Source: Burkholderiaceae bacterium 26 (GTDB lineage: Bacteria > Pseudomonadota > Gammaproteobacteria > Burkholderiales > Burkholderiaceae). From it: a stretch of 64,000 bases of DNA. Location: positions 666,590 to 730,589 of the forward strand of contig JYOB01000010.1 in NCBI GenBank assembly GCA_000955795.1, in the 5' to 3' direction. Shown here piece by piece: positions 7,805-16,712 of the stretch. Below the pieces are notes generated by a model, which saw only the letters and a program-made list of their open reading frames with translations, was not told where the DNA came from and did not search any database. Position 1 is the stretch's first letter. Every line of letters starts with the position of its first letter. Both the position numbers and the translations under genes were made by a program.

Positions 7805-8677
7805 CGCGGCCACCATCCCGAACACCGCCGTCACGCATACGGACGAGCCAAAGCCGGCGCATGCAAGGCCTTGCGGCCCCTGCTGCGCAGGCTGCGGAGC
7901 CGGCGGCGCATTAACCACGGCAATGTCCCCAGCCGCTGCAAGCTCGTCGATGCCGGCGTGACTGGACTCGACCGGCAACTCGACGTCGCACGCCTGCTGC
8001 TCGGGTTCTGGGTAGCGCAGCGGCTCATCCGAGAAGACTGCGTCGATACCGAAGCGTGACTTCGGGTTTTTCGGAAAGCCATGCTGGCGGCGCAGGTTGC
8101 CGCGCACCTTGGCGAGCAGCGGGTCTTGAATCGTGCGCGAGAGGTCCGTCACGCGAATGCGCGTCGGGTCCAGTTGCCCGCCGGCCGCGCCGCACGTCAC
8201 CACGCGTTTGCCGGTGCGTTTGCAGAACGCGATGATGGCCGTCTTCACCTTCACCGCATCGATCGCGTCGATTACGTAATCGAACGGGTGGTCGAGCAAT
8301 GCCTCGACGTTCTCGACCGTCACGAAATCATCAATGCGGCTGATCTCGGCGCGCGGATTGATCTGCAGGATGCGCTCGGCCATCGCGTCGACCTTGGCCA
8401 TGCCATACGCATCGCCCAGCGCGTGAATCTGCCGGTTGGTGTTGGACACCGCGATGTGATCGAGGTCGATCAGCGTGAACTTGCCGACACCGCAGCGCGC
8501 CACCGCCTCGGCAACCCAAGACCCCACACCGCCGATGCCGATCACGCACACGTGCGTCGCCGCAAAACGCTCTAGCGCCTGTGGCCCGTACAACCGGGCG
8601 ACACCGCCAAACCGGCGTGCGTATTCATCATCGAGGATGGGCGGGTGCGCTGGCGCGCTGATTGCTACTTGGCTCAT
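7772..8677 (-). CDS. tcdA: tRNA threonylcarbamoyladenosine dehydratase
   Basis: A 301-residue E1-like ThiF/MoeB-fold protein matching TcdA (CsdL/YgdL), which uses ATP to convert t6A37 in tRNA to the cyclic ct6A. The nucleotide loop VIGIGGVGSWVAEAVAR lies near residue 45, followed by the conserved acidic region LIDLDHIAVSNTNRQ and VIDAIDAVKVK, then the GAAGGQLDPTRIRV block. The C-terminal 60 residues are Pro/Ala-rich and end with a hydrophobic tail. The ATG at 8677 matches the family start; the frame is open upstream but would overlap asmA. It is divergent from the asmA-like gene, with only 81 bases between them. Confidence 0.9.
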   Translation of the reverse strand: MSQVAISAPAHPPILDDEYARRFGGVARLYGPQALERFAATHVCVIGIGGVGSWVAEAVARCGVGKFTLIDLDHIAVSNTNRQIHALGDAYGMAKVDAMAERILQINPRAEISRIDDFVTVENVEALLDHPFDYVIDAIDAVKVKTAIIAFCKRTGKRVVTCGAAGGQLDPTRIRVTDLSRTIQDPLLAKVRGNLRRQHGFPKNPKSRFGIDAVFSDEPLRYPEPEQQACDVELPVESSHAGIDELAAAGDIAVVNAPPAPQPAQQGPQGLACAGFGSSVCVTAVFGMVAASTALRAIAGV

Positions 8678-8758
8678 GACACAATTGAATCGTGGTTGCG
8701 CCGAACTATATATCAACGTGCGCAGTCGCATTTTTGTGCCAATACCAACAAAAAGACG

Positions 8759-11044
8759 ATGCGTACATCCGGCAAACTCGCCCTCGGACTGGTCATCACA
8801 CCCGTCGTCATCGTGGCAGCGGCGGTCATCTTTGTGCTGACGTTCGACTGGAACCGCGCCAAGCCCTATCTGAATGATCGCGTCTCGCAAGCCATCGGGC
8901 GCCCCTTCGCCATCAACGGCGATCTGATGCTCACGTGGAAGAAGCCCGAGGGCGAATCCGGCTGGCGTGCGTATGTACCCTGGCCGCGATTGATCGCCAA
9001 CGACATCACCGTCGGAAACCCGGATTGGGCCAAGCAGCCGAACGTGGCCACCATCCATCAACTCACGTTTGTGCTGGAGGCGCTGCCGCTGCTGGCGCAT
9101 CGCATCGTCATCCCGAGCGTGACGCTGGACACGCCGGCCATCGCGCTCGAACGCGACAAGCAGAACCGCAACAACTGGACGTTCGATCTGGCGGGCAGCG
9201 AGGGCGACAACAAGACGCCGTCGGACTGGAAACTGGACCTGCGCGAGATCGCCTTCAGCAAGGGCTCGCTGGCGTTGGACGATGACGTCAAGCGCATTCA
9301 CCTGACTGCGACGATCGACACCGTCGACAACCAGACGCTGTACACCGCCGCTAACGGCACGGCCATCACGAGTGCAGACCAGCCCGCCACGGCACCGACG
9401 GCGTCCGGCGCGGCAGCATCCGATACCACGGCACAGACGCCGACGGTGGCCGATCCGCAGCAGCCTTACGGCATCGCGTGGACGGTCAAGGGAACCTACA
9501 ACAACGCCACCATCAAGGGCAGCGGCAAGGCCGGCGGCGTGCTGCGCCTGCAGGATGCAAAACGGCCCTACCCGCTGCAGGCCGACGTGACGGTCGGTAA
9601 GACGCGTATCGACCTGGCAGGCACGCTCACAAACCCCGCCAGCCTGACGGCCCTCGACTTACGCCTGCACCTGTCGGGCGCGAGCATGGCGCAGTTGTAT
9701 CCGCTAACCGGCGTGGTGCTGCCGGATACGCCGCCGTTCGACACCCGCGGCCGGCTGATCGGCGAACTTCGCAAGCAAGGCTCGACGTGGCGCTACGAAA
9801 AATTCACGGGCCGCGTGGGCGGTTCCGATTTGGGCGGCACGCTCACCTTTGCGATGCGCCAGCCCCGTCCGCAATTGACTGGCGAACTCGTTTCGCATCA
9901 ATTACTGTTCGCTGACCTCGCGCCAATCATCGGCGCCGACTCGAACGCCAGCAAGGCCAAGCGCGCCGATCCGAGCGCCGACCCAGGTGACAGCAAAACC
10001 GTGCCGCAGCCCCCCGACAAGGTGCTGCCGGTCGAGCCCTTCCGCACCGATCGCTGGAACGCGATCGATGCCGACGTGAAGTTCACCGGCGAGCGCATCG
10101 TCCACACAGCAGATCTGCCGATCAACCACCTCGTTACGCACGTCAAGCTGCAGGACGCGGTGCTCACGCTCGACCCGCTCAATTTCGGCATTGCGGGCGG
10201 CACGCTTTCCTCCAACATCCAGCTCGACGGACACGCCACGCCCATGCAGGCACGCGCTGCGCTGGCGGCACGGCACTTCAAGATCAAGCAACTGTTCCCG
10301 AAGATCGAATCGGTGCGCGCCAGCGTGGGTGAGATCAACGGCGATGCGCGTCTCTCGGCCACGGGCAATTCGGTGGCGGCTCTGCTCGGCTCATCGAATG
10401 GCGAGGTGAAGCTCTTGGTCGAGCAAGGCACCATCAGCAAGTTCATCCTGGAAGCCATGGGGCTGAACGTCGGCAACGTGATCCTCACCAAGCTCTTTGG
10501 CGACAAGCAGGTCACCATCAATTGCGCGGCCGTCGACTTTGCCGTAAGCAATGGCCTGGCGCAGGCGCGCACGTTTGTGGTGGATACGCAGGATGCCGTC
10601 ATCGACGTGACCGGCGCAACGAGCTTCAAGCAGGAGGCGCTGGACTTCACCATCCACCCGGATTCGAAGGGGCTGCGCGTGTTTTCGCTACGCACACCGC
10701 TGTATGTGAAGGGCACATACAAGCATCCGGATGTGTCGATCAATCCGGCAGTCGTGGCGCTACGGGCAGGCGGCGCAGTGGCCCTGGCGTTGACGGCGCC
10801 GGTGGCGGCGGTATTGCCGGTGCTTGAGCTCAAGCCTGCACCGGAGAGCGCCTGCGGCAAGCTGCTCGCCGATGTGCGACTGCGCCCGACTGCGCCGCCG
10901 CCGGGCAAGACGTATCACAGCAAGAACCCCGGCCGCACCCCGGAAGGCGATCTGAAATCGACGCAGCCCGGCTCGAGCAAGACCGCCGCGCCCCAGCGTC
11001 CCGCAGCACCCACGTCGCGTGACCCGCTTACGACCGGCGGCTAA
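8759..11044 (+). CDS. AsmA family envelope protein
   Basis: A 761-residue protein anchored by one N-terminal membrane segment (LALGLVITPVVIVAAAVIFV, residues 7-26), with the remainder in the periplasm. The AsmA signature follows directly: NDRVSQAIGRPFAINGDL, then repeated beta-strand segments. The C-terminal third holds the AsmA-type block with LLFADLAPIIGA, FRTDRWNAIDADVKFTGERI and ISKFILEAMGLNVGNVI. AsmA-like proteins are long beta-groove lipid-transfer bridges involved in phospholipid transport to the outer membrane. The tail after residue 720 is Pro/Thr-rich. The start at 8759 puts the membrane helix at the N-terminus. Confidence 0.88.
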   Translation: MRTSGKLALGLVITPVVIVAAAVIFVLTFDWNRAKPYLNDRVSQAIGRPFAINGDLMLTWKKPEGESGWRAYVPWPRLIANDITVGNPDWAKQPNVATIHQLTFVLEALPLLAHRIVIPSVTLDTPAIALERDKQNRNNWTFDLAGSEGDNKTPSDWKLDLREIAFSKGSLALDDDVKRIHLTATIDTVDNQTLYTAANGTAITSADQPATAPTASGAAASDTTAQTPTVADPQQPYGIAWTVKGTYNNATIKGSGKAGGVLRLQDAKRPYPLQADVTVGKTRIDLAGTLTNPASLTALDLRLHLSGASMAQLYPLTGVVLPDTPPFDTRGRLIGELRKQGSTWRYEKFTGRVGGSDLGGTLTFAMRQPRPQLTGELVSHQLLFADLAPIIGADSNASKAKRADPSADPGDSKTVPQPPDKVLPVEPFRTDRWNAIDADVKFTGERIVHTADLPINHLVTHVKLQDAVLTLDPLNFGIAGGTLSSNIQLDGHATPMQARAALAARHFKIKQLFPKIESVRASVGEINGDARLSATGNSVAALLGSSNGEVKLLVEQGTISKFILEAMGLNVGNVILTKLFGDKQVTINCAAVDFAVSNGLAQARTFVVDTQDAVIDVTGATSFKQEALDFTIHPDSKGLRVFSLRTPLYVKGTYKHPDVSINPAVVALRAGGAVALALTAPVAAVLPVLELKPAPESACGKLLADVRLRPTAPPPGKTYHSKNPGRTPEGDLKSTQPGSSKTAAPQRPAAPTSRDPLTTGG

Positions 11045-11066
11045 CCCGCCGCCGGCACCATCGCCG

Positions 11067-12350
11067 CTACTTCGCTGAACGCCGCTTGGCGATGGCCTCC
11101 GCCGTCACCGCCGGCGTGGCCGGATCGCCAAACTGGCGCGTGACGTAGTTCGTCAGCGCGGCGAGCTGTTCGTTGGACAACTGACGCCCGAAAGCTGGCA
11201 TGCCGATGTGCTTATCGCCGGCCTTGCGTTCAATGCCGAACAACATCACCTGCACGAGGTTGGTTGTGTCCCGCGTGCCGACCGTGGAGTTGTGCAGCAG
11301 CGGCGGGTAATAGCCATCGGGCGTGCCACGCCCATCGGCCTGGTGACACGTGGCGCAATTGCCAAGGTACAGACGCGCAGCATCAATCGTGGTTTCGATG
11401 GGCTTGCCTCGCAGCGCCGCCACATCGGTGGCGGGCTTGCCCCAATCCTGCCGTGCGCGTTCAAGATTATTGCTCACGGCTGGCACGGTGCGCAGGTATT
11501 CGGCGATGGACTGGACGTCCTGCATCGTCATCCGCGAAAAGCTGTGCTGCACCGCTTCGCCCATCGGCCCTGCGGCCTGTGCCACGCCGGGGACGCTGCC
11601 GGTGCGCAGATATTGGACGAGCTGCTCGGGCTTCCACGCGCCGATGCCGCTCGTTGGGTCCGACGTGATGTTGAACGCCGTCCAGCCCGCGAGCGTTGAG
11701 CCGGACAGATAACCGCTGCCGCGCTCGTCCAGCGCCTTCTCCTGCATGGCGAAGCCGCGCGGCGTATGGCACGTGCCGCAGTGTGCGAGGCCTTGCGTAA
11801 GGTACGCACCCCGATTCCACGTCGGCGACTTGTCACCCTTCGGGGTGTACGGCTCGCTCTTGAGGAAAACGAGGTTCCACAGCTTGAGCGGCCAGCGCAT
11901 GTTCAGCGGCCAGCGAATCGTGCTCGGTGGCGGATCGTTCTGCACGGCCGTCACGCCGTTGTGGAAATACGCATAGAGATCGCGCATGTCCGAATCGTTG
12001 ATCTTCGCGTACGACGGATACGGCATGGCCGGATACAGATTGTCGCCGGCATCGTCCACGCCTTTTCGCACGGCGCGCTCGAATTCTTCGTAGGTCCATT
12101 TGCCGATGCCGGTCTTCTCATCGGGCGTGATGTTGCTGCTGTAAATGGTGCCTAGCATCGGAATCTGCATCGGCAAGCCGCCGGCAAAGGGCTTGCCGCC
12201 GGGCGCCGTATGGCAGGCCGCGCAGTCCGCCGCAATCGCGAGGTATTCACCGCGTTTGATCTGCGCGGCGTCAGCCGGTGTGTCTTTCGCCCAGGCATTC
12301 GCCACGAGGCCTGCCAGCAAAAGCATCGAGAAAGAAGCGGTCGATTTCAT
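11067..12350 (-). CDS. Triheme cytochrome c subunit of a membrane-bound sugar-acid dehydrogenase (beta)
   Basis: A 427-residue protein with a Sec signal peptide (residues 1-21, ending AWA) and three c-type haem sites: CAACH at 43-47, CGTCH at 191-195 and CATCH at 332-336. This is the triheme subunit of alcohol, gluconate and FAD-glucose dehydrogenases, which passes electrons from the flavin subunit to ubiquinone. It is the last gene of a compact gamma-alpha-beta operon, starting one base after the alpha subunit stop. The sequence between haems 1 and 2 (SNITPDEKTGIGKWTYEEF) is conserved in this family. Substrate identity comes from the alpha subunit. Confidence 0.9.
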   Translation of the reverse strand: MKSTASFSMLLLAGLVANAWAKDTPADAAQIKRGEYLAIAADCAACHTAPGGKPFAGGLPMQIPMLGTIYSSNITPDEKTGIGKWTYEEFERAVRKGVDDAGDNLYPAMPYPSYAKINDSDMRDLYAYFHNGVTAVQNDPPPSTIRWPLNMRWPLKLWNLVFLKSEPYTPKGDKSPTWNRGAYLTQGLAHCGTCHTPRGFAMQEKALDERGSGYLSGSTLAGWTAFNITSDPTSGIGAWKPEQLVQYLRTGSVPGVAQAAGPMGEAVQHSFSRMTMQDVQSIAEYLRTVPAVSNNLERARQDWGKPATDVAALRGKPIETTIDAARLYLGNCATCHQADGRGTPDGYYPPLLHNSTVGTRDTTNLVQVMLFGIERKAGDKHIGMPAFGRQLSNEQLAALTNYVTRQFGDPATPAVTAEAIAKRRSAK

Positions 12351-12351
12351 C

Positions 12352-13962
12352 TCACGCCTCCTTCTTCAGTTGGTCGGCAATGCGCAGGGCCAGCGCCGCG
12401 ATGGTCAGCGTCACGTTGACGGTCCCCACGGTCGGCATGGTGGAACTGCTGCTGATGAACAGATTCGGGTGGTCAAACGTCCGGCAATCCTTGTCGACCA
12501 CGGAGTCTTTCGGATCGGCACCCATGATGGTCGCGCCGGTGATGTGGTTGTTTGGCGCAAAGTCGTCGTGGAATTCGACATTGGTGCCGCCCATCACCTG
12601 CGCTGCCGTCGCGTAGACCTCTCGCGTATGGACCGCGCTGCGTTTGACGTAGTCGTCAATGTGGTACGTGATTTCGGGGCGCGGAATACCGATGGCATCC
12701 ACTTCCGTCGCACTCGGCACGATGCGGTTCTCGGGCAGCGGCAGGATCTCGTGAAAACTGTCGAACTGCACGTAGCGCGCAGCCTGGTCGCGGATGCGCG
12801 CATCCAGGTCGGCGGGCTTGATGAGCTTGCCTTCCTTGAAGATGCGCTGCGTCTCCTGCTCGATGCGCGAGATATTCGACAGGTGCAGTTTCTTGCCAGC
12901 CTGCGTGGCGCGGAAAGGCCCATCGCGAAAGCCGATCAGCGACGTCATTTCCTGCGGCCCGCGCCCCGGCCATAGCTTGCGGTCGGCATAGAAGCTCACG
13001 CCGGTGCCGGGGTGGTCCATCAGGTTGCGGCCCACCATATCGGAGCTGTTGCCCACGCCCTTTGGAAAATCCTGGCTCGTCGACATCAGCATCAGCTTGG
13101 GCGTTTCGATGCCGTTGGCGGCCAGCACGAACCACTTGCCTTCCACGCGGTGCTCGGCACCTTTCGCGTCTTTGTAGCGCGCGGCCACGATGCGCTTGTT
13201 GGGACCGACTTCGAGCTTGAAAACCACGGCGTTTTCGATCAGCCGCGCGCCGGCCTGCTCGGCTTTCTCCACATGAAAAATGCCGTTGTACATCGCGCCG
13301 ATCGGGCAGATCGGCATGCAGTTGTTGTTGCCACAGCAGGTCGGGCGGCCGTCGTACGGGCGGCTGTTGCGCGCCACGGGTTCGGTCACCACGTGGAAGC
13401 TCGCGTCGTGCGCATTGAGCGCTTCCTTGATCGTGCGTTCATTGAACGAGAGCGGGAGCGGAGCCGTGGGATACGGCTGGCTGCGCGGCGAGCCGAGGTC
13501 TTCGTCGTTCGGCCCCCATACGCCCAGCGCCTCTTCGGCCAGGCCGTAATAGCGCTCCAGATCCTGATACTGGATCGGCCAGTCGCGCGCGATGCCGTAC
13601 ACGCTGCGCAGCTTGAAATCATTTGGCAAAAAGCGCCACGTCGATGCAGCCCAGTGCCACGTCGTGCCGCCCACCGCCCGGATGTACTGCGAGTTGAACT
13701 GATGCTCGCCCTTGAGCACGAGGTAGTTGTTGGGCGGCCCGTATTCAGGGTGCGGTGCCCAGGGCGTGGATGGATACGGCGCCATAAAATCCATCTTGTC
13801 GGCCTGGTTGCGGAAGCGCTCAACGATCTCCCAGCGCGGCAGGCGCGGACCCGCTTCGAGCATCAGCACCGACTTGCCCGCGCGCGCCAGCTCGTACGCC
13901 ACCAGCGCCCCGGCCACGCCGGAGCCCACCACCACGATATCGGCTTGTTGGGTATCGGCCAT
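12352..13962 (-). CDS. GMC-family FAD dehydrogenase catalytic subunit (gluconate 2-dehydrogenase or FAD-glucose dehydrogenase alpha)
   Basis: A 536-residue GMC oxidoreductase. The FAD-binding dinucleotide fold VVGSGVAGALVAYELARAG starts at residue 11. A cysteine set C209, C210 and C215 (TCCGNNNCMPICPIGA) matches in spacing and position the [3Fe-4S] ligands of the Burkholderia cepacia FAD-glucose dehydrogenase. The C-terminal GMC region contains NHITGATIMGADP with the catalytic histidine and TVGTVNVTLTIAALA with the partner asparagine. It has no signal peptide and would be exported folded with the Tat-tagged gamma subunit. Gluconate is favoured over glucose because a 2-ketogluconate operon lies at 34-39 kb, but sequence alone does not decide. 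Confidence 0.88.
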   Translation of the reverse strand: MADTQQADIVVVGSGVAGALVAYELARAGKSVLMLEAGPRLPRWEIVERFRNQADKMDFMAPYPSTPWAPHPEYGPPNNYLVLKGEHQFNSQYIRAVGGTTWHWAASTWRFLPNDFKLRSVYGIARDWPIQYQDLERYYGLAEEALGVWGPNDEDLGSPRSQPYPTAPLPLSFNERTIKEALNAHDASFHVVTEPVARNSRPYDGRPTCCGNNNCMPICPIGAMYNGIFHVEKAEQAGARLIENAVVFKLEVGPNKRIVAARYKDAKGAEHRVEGKWFVLAANGIETPKLMLMSTSQDFPKGVGNSSDMVGRNLMDHPGTGVSFYADRKLWPGRGPQEMTSLIGFRDGPFRATQAGKKLHLSNISRIEQETQRIFKEGKLIKPADLDARIRDQAARYVQFDSFHEILPLPENRIVPSATEVDAIGIPRPEITYHIDDYVKRSAVHTREVYATAAQVMGGTNVEFHDDFAPNNHITGATIMGADPKDSVVDKDCRTFDHPNLFISSSSTMPTVGTVNVTLTIAALALRIADQLKKEA

Positions 13963-14447
13963 CAGGCTTGCCTCTCGACGGGGGGCTCGGCCCAGAAGCC
14001 GGGCTGGTTGGGGCAGTACGTGCGGATGACGAGCGTGTCGGAGACCACGCTATACATCAGCGCCTGCTCGTACGTGACGACATTGCCGTCGACCACGCCC
14101 AGGTACCACGCTTCCAGAATCTGCAGCGCGGTCTTCTGCTGCGCATCGGAAAGCGAGCCCGCCGCCAATGCCTGCGCCAGTGGCCGCAATTGCGCGGCAA
14201 AGTCGGCGCTGGATTTGCCCAGCGCCGCCAGCAACCGCGTGCCGACGCCGCGATCCAGCGCCGGCCGCGCCGTCAGCGCCTGTGACAACGCCATGAACGC
14301 GTCCAGCGATTCAGTCGGGGCCTGGGCGATCGCACGCAGCGCCTGCGAGCCCGCCAGCCCGGCCGCAGCCAATGCCAGCGTGCCTTGCAGCCACTGGCGG
14401 CGCGTCAGGCCGGCGGCGGTGTCGGGAAAATGGGAACGGGGGGCCAT
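13962..14447 (-). CDS. Tat-exported small subunit (gamma) of the membrane-bound dehydrogenase
   Basis: A 161-residue subunit with a twin-arginine signal: TRRQWLQGTLALAAAGLAGS at residues 15-34. In FAD-glucose and gluconate dehydrogenases the small gamma subunit is the chaperone that carries the leaderless flavoprotein through the Tat pathway. The mature part is helical and ends with the conserved segment YLGVVDGNVVTYEQALMYSV, typical of the sugar dehydrogenase small-subunit family. It is the first gene of the operon and overlaps the alpha subunit start by one base (TGATG), so their translation is probably coupled. Confidence 0.88.
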   Translation of the reverse strand: MAPRSHFPDTAAGLTRRQWLQGTLALAAAGLAGSQALRAIAQAPTESLDAFMALSQALTARPALDRGVGTRLLAALGKSSADFAAQLRPLAQALAAGSLSDAQQKTALQILEAWYLGVVDGNVVTYEQALMYSVVSDTLVIRTYCPNQPGFWAEPPVERQA

Positions 14448-14651
14448 TTCGACATCCTGTTGAAATTTTTGTGGGGAACATGGCAGGCGGCGCCAGCCTG
14501 ACGCCCTTGACTAGCCAATATAGGCGGCGCGGGACAGATCGCCAGCACCCCGCCCCAAGCGCAAACCGTGCCAGCCCTTGCGCGCGAGCAAAGGACGACG
14601 GGCCGCGTTTGTCTATACTCGGCCCGTTCGCATGCTGCTTCCACCACACTC

Positions 14652-15290
14652 ATGACCTCCATTGCCGATATCCGCACCGATTACGCCCGCGCTTCGCTCG
14701 ACATCGCCGACGTCGACACCAACCCCCTGCGCCAGTTCCGCCGCTGGTTCGACGAGGCCCTGAAGTCCGAGGTGGCTGAAGTCAACGCCATGACGCTCGC
14801 CACGGTGGACCCGCAGGGCCAGCCCTCCGCCCGCATCGTGCTGCTCAAGAACCTGGACGAACGCGGCTTCACCTTCTTCACCAACTACGCCAGCCACAAG
14901 GGCGAAGAACTGGCCGCCAACCCGCGCGCTGCGCTGCTGTTCCATTGGATTGGGCTGGAGCGGCAAGTGCGTGTCCAGGGCATCGTCGAAAAAGTGAGCG
15001 ACGCCGAGAGCGATGCCTACTACCACTCACGCCCGCTGGGCTCGCGCTTGGGAGCCTGGGCGTCCGAGCAGAGCAGCGAAGTGCCCGACCGCACCACGCT
15101 GGAGGCCCGCGAAGCCGAATATCGCGCACGCTTTGGCGACGCTCCGCCGCGCCCGCCGCACTGGGGCGGCTACCGTCTGCTGCCGGAGCAGCTGGAATTC
15201 TGGCAGGGCCGCCCATCACGCTTGCACGACCGGCTGGAGTACCGGAAGCAGGCGGACGGCAGCTGGACGATCGTCCGCCTCGCCCCGTAG
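14652..15290 (+). CDS. pdxH: Pyridoxamine 5'-phosphate oxidase
   Basis: A 212-residue FMN flavoprotein that oxidises pyridoxamine or pyridoxine 5'-phosphate to pyridoxal 5'-phosphate, the last step of vitamin B6 salvage and synthesis. Conserved blocks appear in order: [40 protein letters not shown] (FMN phosphate site), [25 protein letters not shown] (PLP site), and the C-terminal [13 protein letters not shown] plus a final W.IVRLAP. Length equals the family norm. The ATG at 14652 is the start that places the family N-terminus correctly. It stands alone, with an inverted repeat after the stop. Confidence 0.97.
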   Translation: MTSIADIRTDYARASLDIADVDTNPLRQFRRWFDEALKSEVAEVNAMTLATVDPQGQPSARIVLLKNLDERGFTFFTNYASHKGEELAANPRAALLFHWIGLERQVRVQGIVEKVSDAESDAYYHSRPLGSRLGAWASEQSSEVPDRTTLEAREAEYRARFGDAPPRPPHWGGYRLLPEQLEFWQGRPSRLHDRLEYRKQADGSWTIVRLAP

Positions 15291-15301
15291 CCGGGCGAGC
15301 A

Positions 15302-15326
15302 GATGCGCAACACGTTATTGCGCATC
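15302..15326. repeat. Inverted repeat between pdxH and cfa
   Basis: GATGCGCAA and TTGCGCATC form a perfect nine-base inverted repeat around a seven-base CACGTTA centre, beginning 12 bases after the pdxH stop. There is no T-run, so it is not a standard terminator. It could be a weak transcript end, an mRNA-stabilising hairpin or an operator for cfa 162 bases downstream. Confidence 0.5.
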
Positions 15327-15487
15327 GCGTCATACCGGCACGGCGCTTGCTGCGGATGATTGGCTCGGCACGCGCCCGCTAAGACCCGCACAGCACAATG
15401 GGAAAGTTTGTCGTAAGCTAATGTGATCCGTTCGGGCTGCAAATCCGATGGCTGCCTCGAACACCTGCACATCAGGGAGGCGTCGAC

Positions 15488-16708
15488 ATGTTTTTCCAAC
15501 AGGCGATTGACCGCAAACTCGAACAGTGGATCCGGGACATCCGCGAGTCTGCCGACCTTCCTTTACGCCTGCGGTTATGGAACGGTGATCAATACGAACT
15601 GGGCCGCTTCGAGCAGCCCCGCGTCACGCTCACCGTGCGCGAAGCGAGCGCTCTGCCGCTGCTGCTGTCCCCCACGCTCAACAACCTTGGCGAGGCGTAC
15701 GTTCAGGAGAAGATCGATCTGGACGGCAAGCTGGCCGACATCATCAACGTGAGCTACAGCCTGGCTTCTGCGGCTGCGGTCAGCAGTGGAAACGCGCTGG
15801 CCCGCGTGGTGCGCCACTTCGCCCACACGAAGGAAGGCGACAAGGAAGCGATCCAGTATCACTACGACGTTTCCAACGATTTCTACAAGCTGTGGCTGGA
15901 CCAGAACATGGTCTACTCCTGCGCCTACTTCGAAAATGGCGATGAAACGCTCGACGAGGCGCAGCTCAAGAAGATCGACCACATCCTCACCAAGATCCGC
16001 TTGCAGCCCGGGCAAACGCTGCTCGATATCGGCTGCGGCTGGGGCGCGCTGGTGCTGCGTGCCGCGCAGAAGTACGGCGCGCGCTGCCTGGGCGTGACGC
16101 TGTCGCAAAACCAGTACGAGCTTGCCACCGAACGCGTGCGGGCGGCCGGCTTGCAAGACCAGATCGAAATCCGCATCCAGGACTACCGCGACCTCACCGG
16201 CCAGTTTGATCGCATCACGAGCGTCGGCATGTTCGAGCACGTCGGCCGAAAGAACCTGCCCGGGTATTTCCGCCGCATACACGATCTGCTGGCCGACGGC
16301 GGCGTTGCCATGAATCACGGCATCACGTCTTCCGACACGGCTGGCGGCGAGAGCTCGATGGGCGGCGGCGATTTCATCGATCGCTACGTCTTTCCGCAAG
16401 GTGAACTACCGCACATCTCGCTGGCGCTGAGCGCCGCACAAGATGGCGGCCTGGAAGCGCTTGACGTTGAAAGCCTGCGCCGCCACTATGCGCGCACGCT
16501 CGAGCACTGGGCCGAGCGGTTCGAGACCAACGGCGAGACCATCCGCGCGATGGTGGGCGAGAAAAAATACCGTATCTGGCGCGTCTACCTGGCCGGCTGC
16601 GCACACGCTTTCGACGCAGACGAAATCTCGATCTTCCAGACCGTGCTGCAGAAGGCCGGCAAGTCAGCGACGTCGATCCCGTGGTCGCGCCGCTATATTT
16701 ACGCGTAA
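15488..16708 (+). CDS. cfa: Cyclopropane-fatty-acyl-phospholipid synthase
   Basis: A 406-residue SAM-dependent enzyme that methylenates the double bond of unsaturated phospholipid acyl chains, usually on entry into stationary phase or acid stress. The N-terminal lipid-binding region is followed by YHYDVSNDFYKLWLDQNMVY near residue 120. The SAM-binding motif LLDIGCGWGALVLRAA lies near residue 178, and the Cfa-specific segments SVGMFEHVGRKN and FIDRYVFPQGELPH come later. A clear Shine-Dalgarno (AGGGAGG) precedes the ATG. A DUF72 gene begins four bases after the stop, so the two are probably co-transcribed. Confidence 0.95.
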   Translation: MFFQQAIDRKLEQWIRDIRESADLPLRLRLWNGDQYELGRFEQPRVTLTVREASALPLLLSPTLNNLGEAYVQEKIDLDGKLADIINVSYSLASAAAVSSGNALARVVRHFAHTKEGDKEAIQYHYDVSNDFYKLWLDQNMVYSCAYFENGDETLDEAQLKKIDHILTKIRLQPGQTLLDIGCGWGALVLRAAQKYGARCLGVTLSQNQYELATERVRAAGLQDQIEIRIQDYRDLTGQFDRITSVGMFEHVGRKNLPGYFRRIHDLLADGGVAMNHGITSSDTAGGESSMGGGDFIDRYVFPQGELPHISLALSAAQDGGLEALDVESLRRHYARTLEHWAERFETNGETIRAMVGEKKYRIWRVYLAGCAHAFDADEISIFQTVLQKAGKSATSIPWSRRYIYA

Positions 16709-16712
16709 CCAT

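Noticed and set aside
7772-9301. Longer tcdA frame extending about 208 codons upstream
   Set aside because: The extension lies antisense within asmA and has no match to the family; TcdA starts at 8677.
13012-14463. 483-codon open frame on the + strand opposite the dehydrogenase genes
   Set aside because: It is a mirror of the GMC and small-subunit genes in GC-rich DNA; the protein is His/Arg-rich and shows no family motif.
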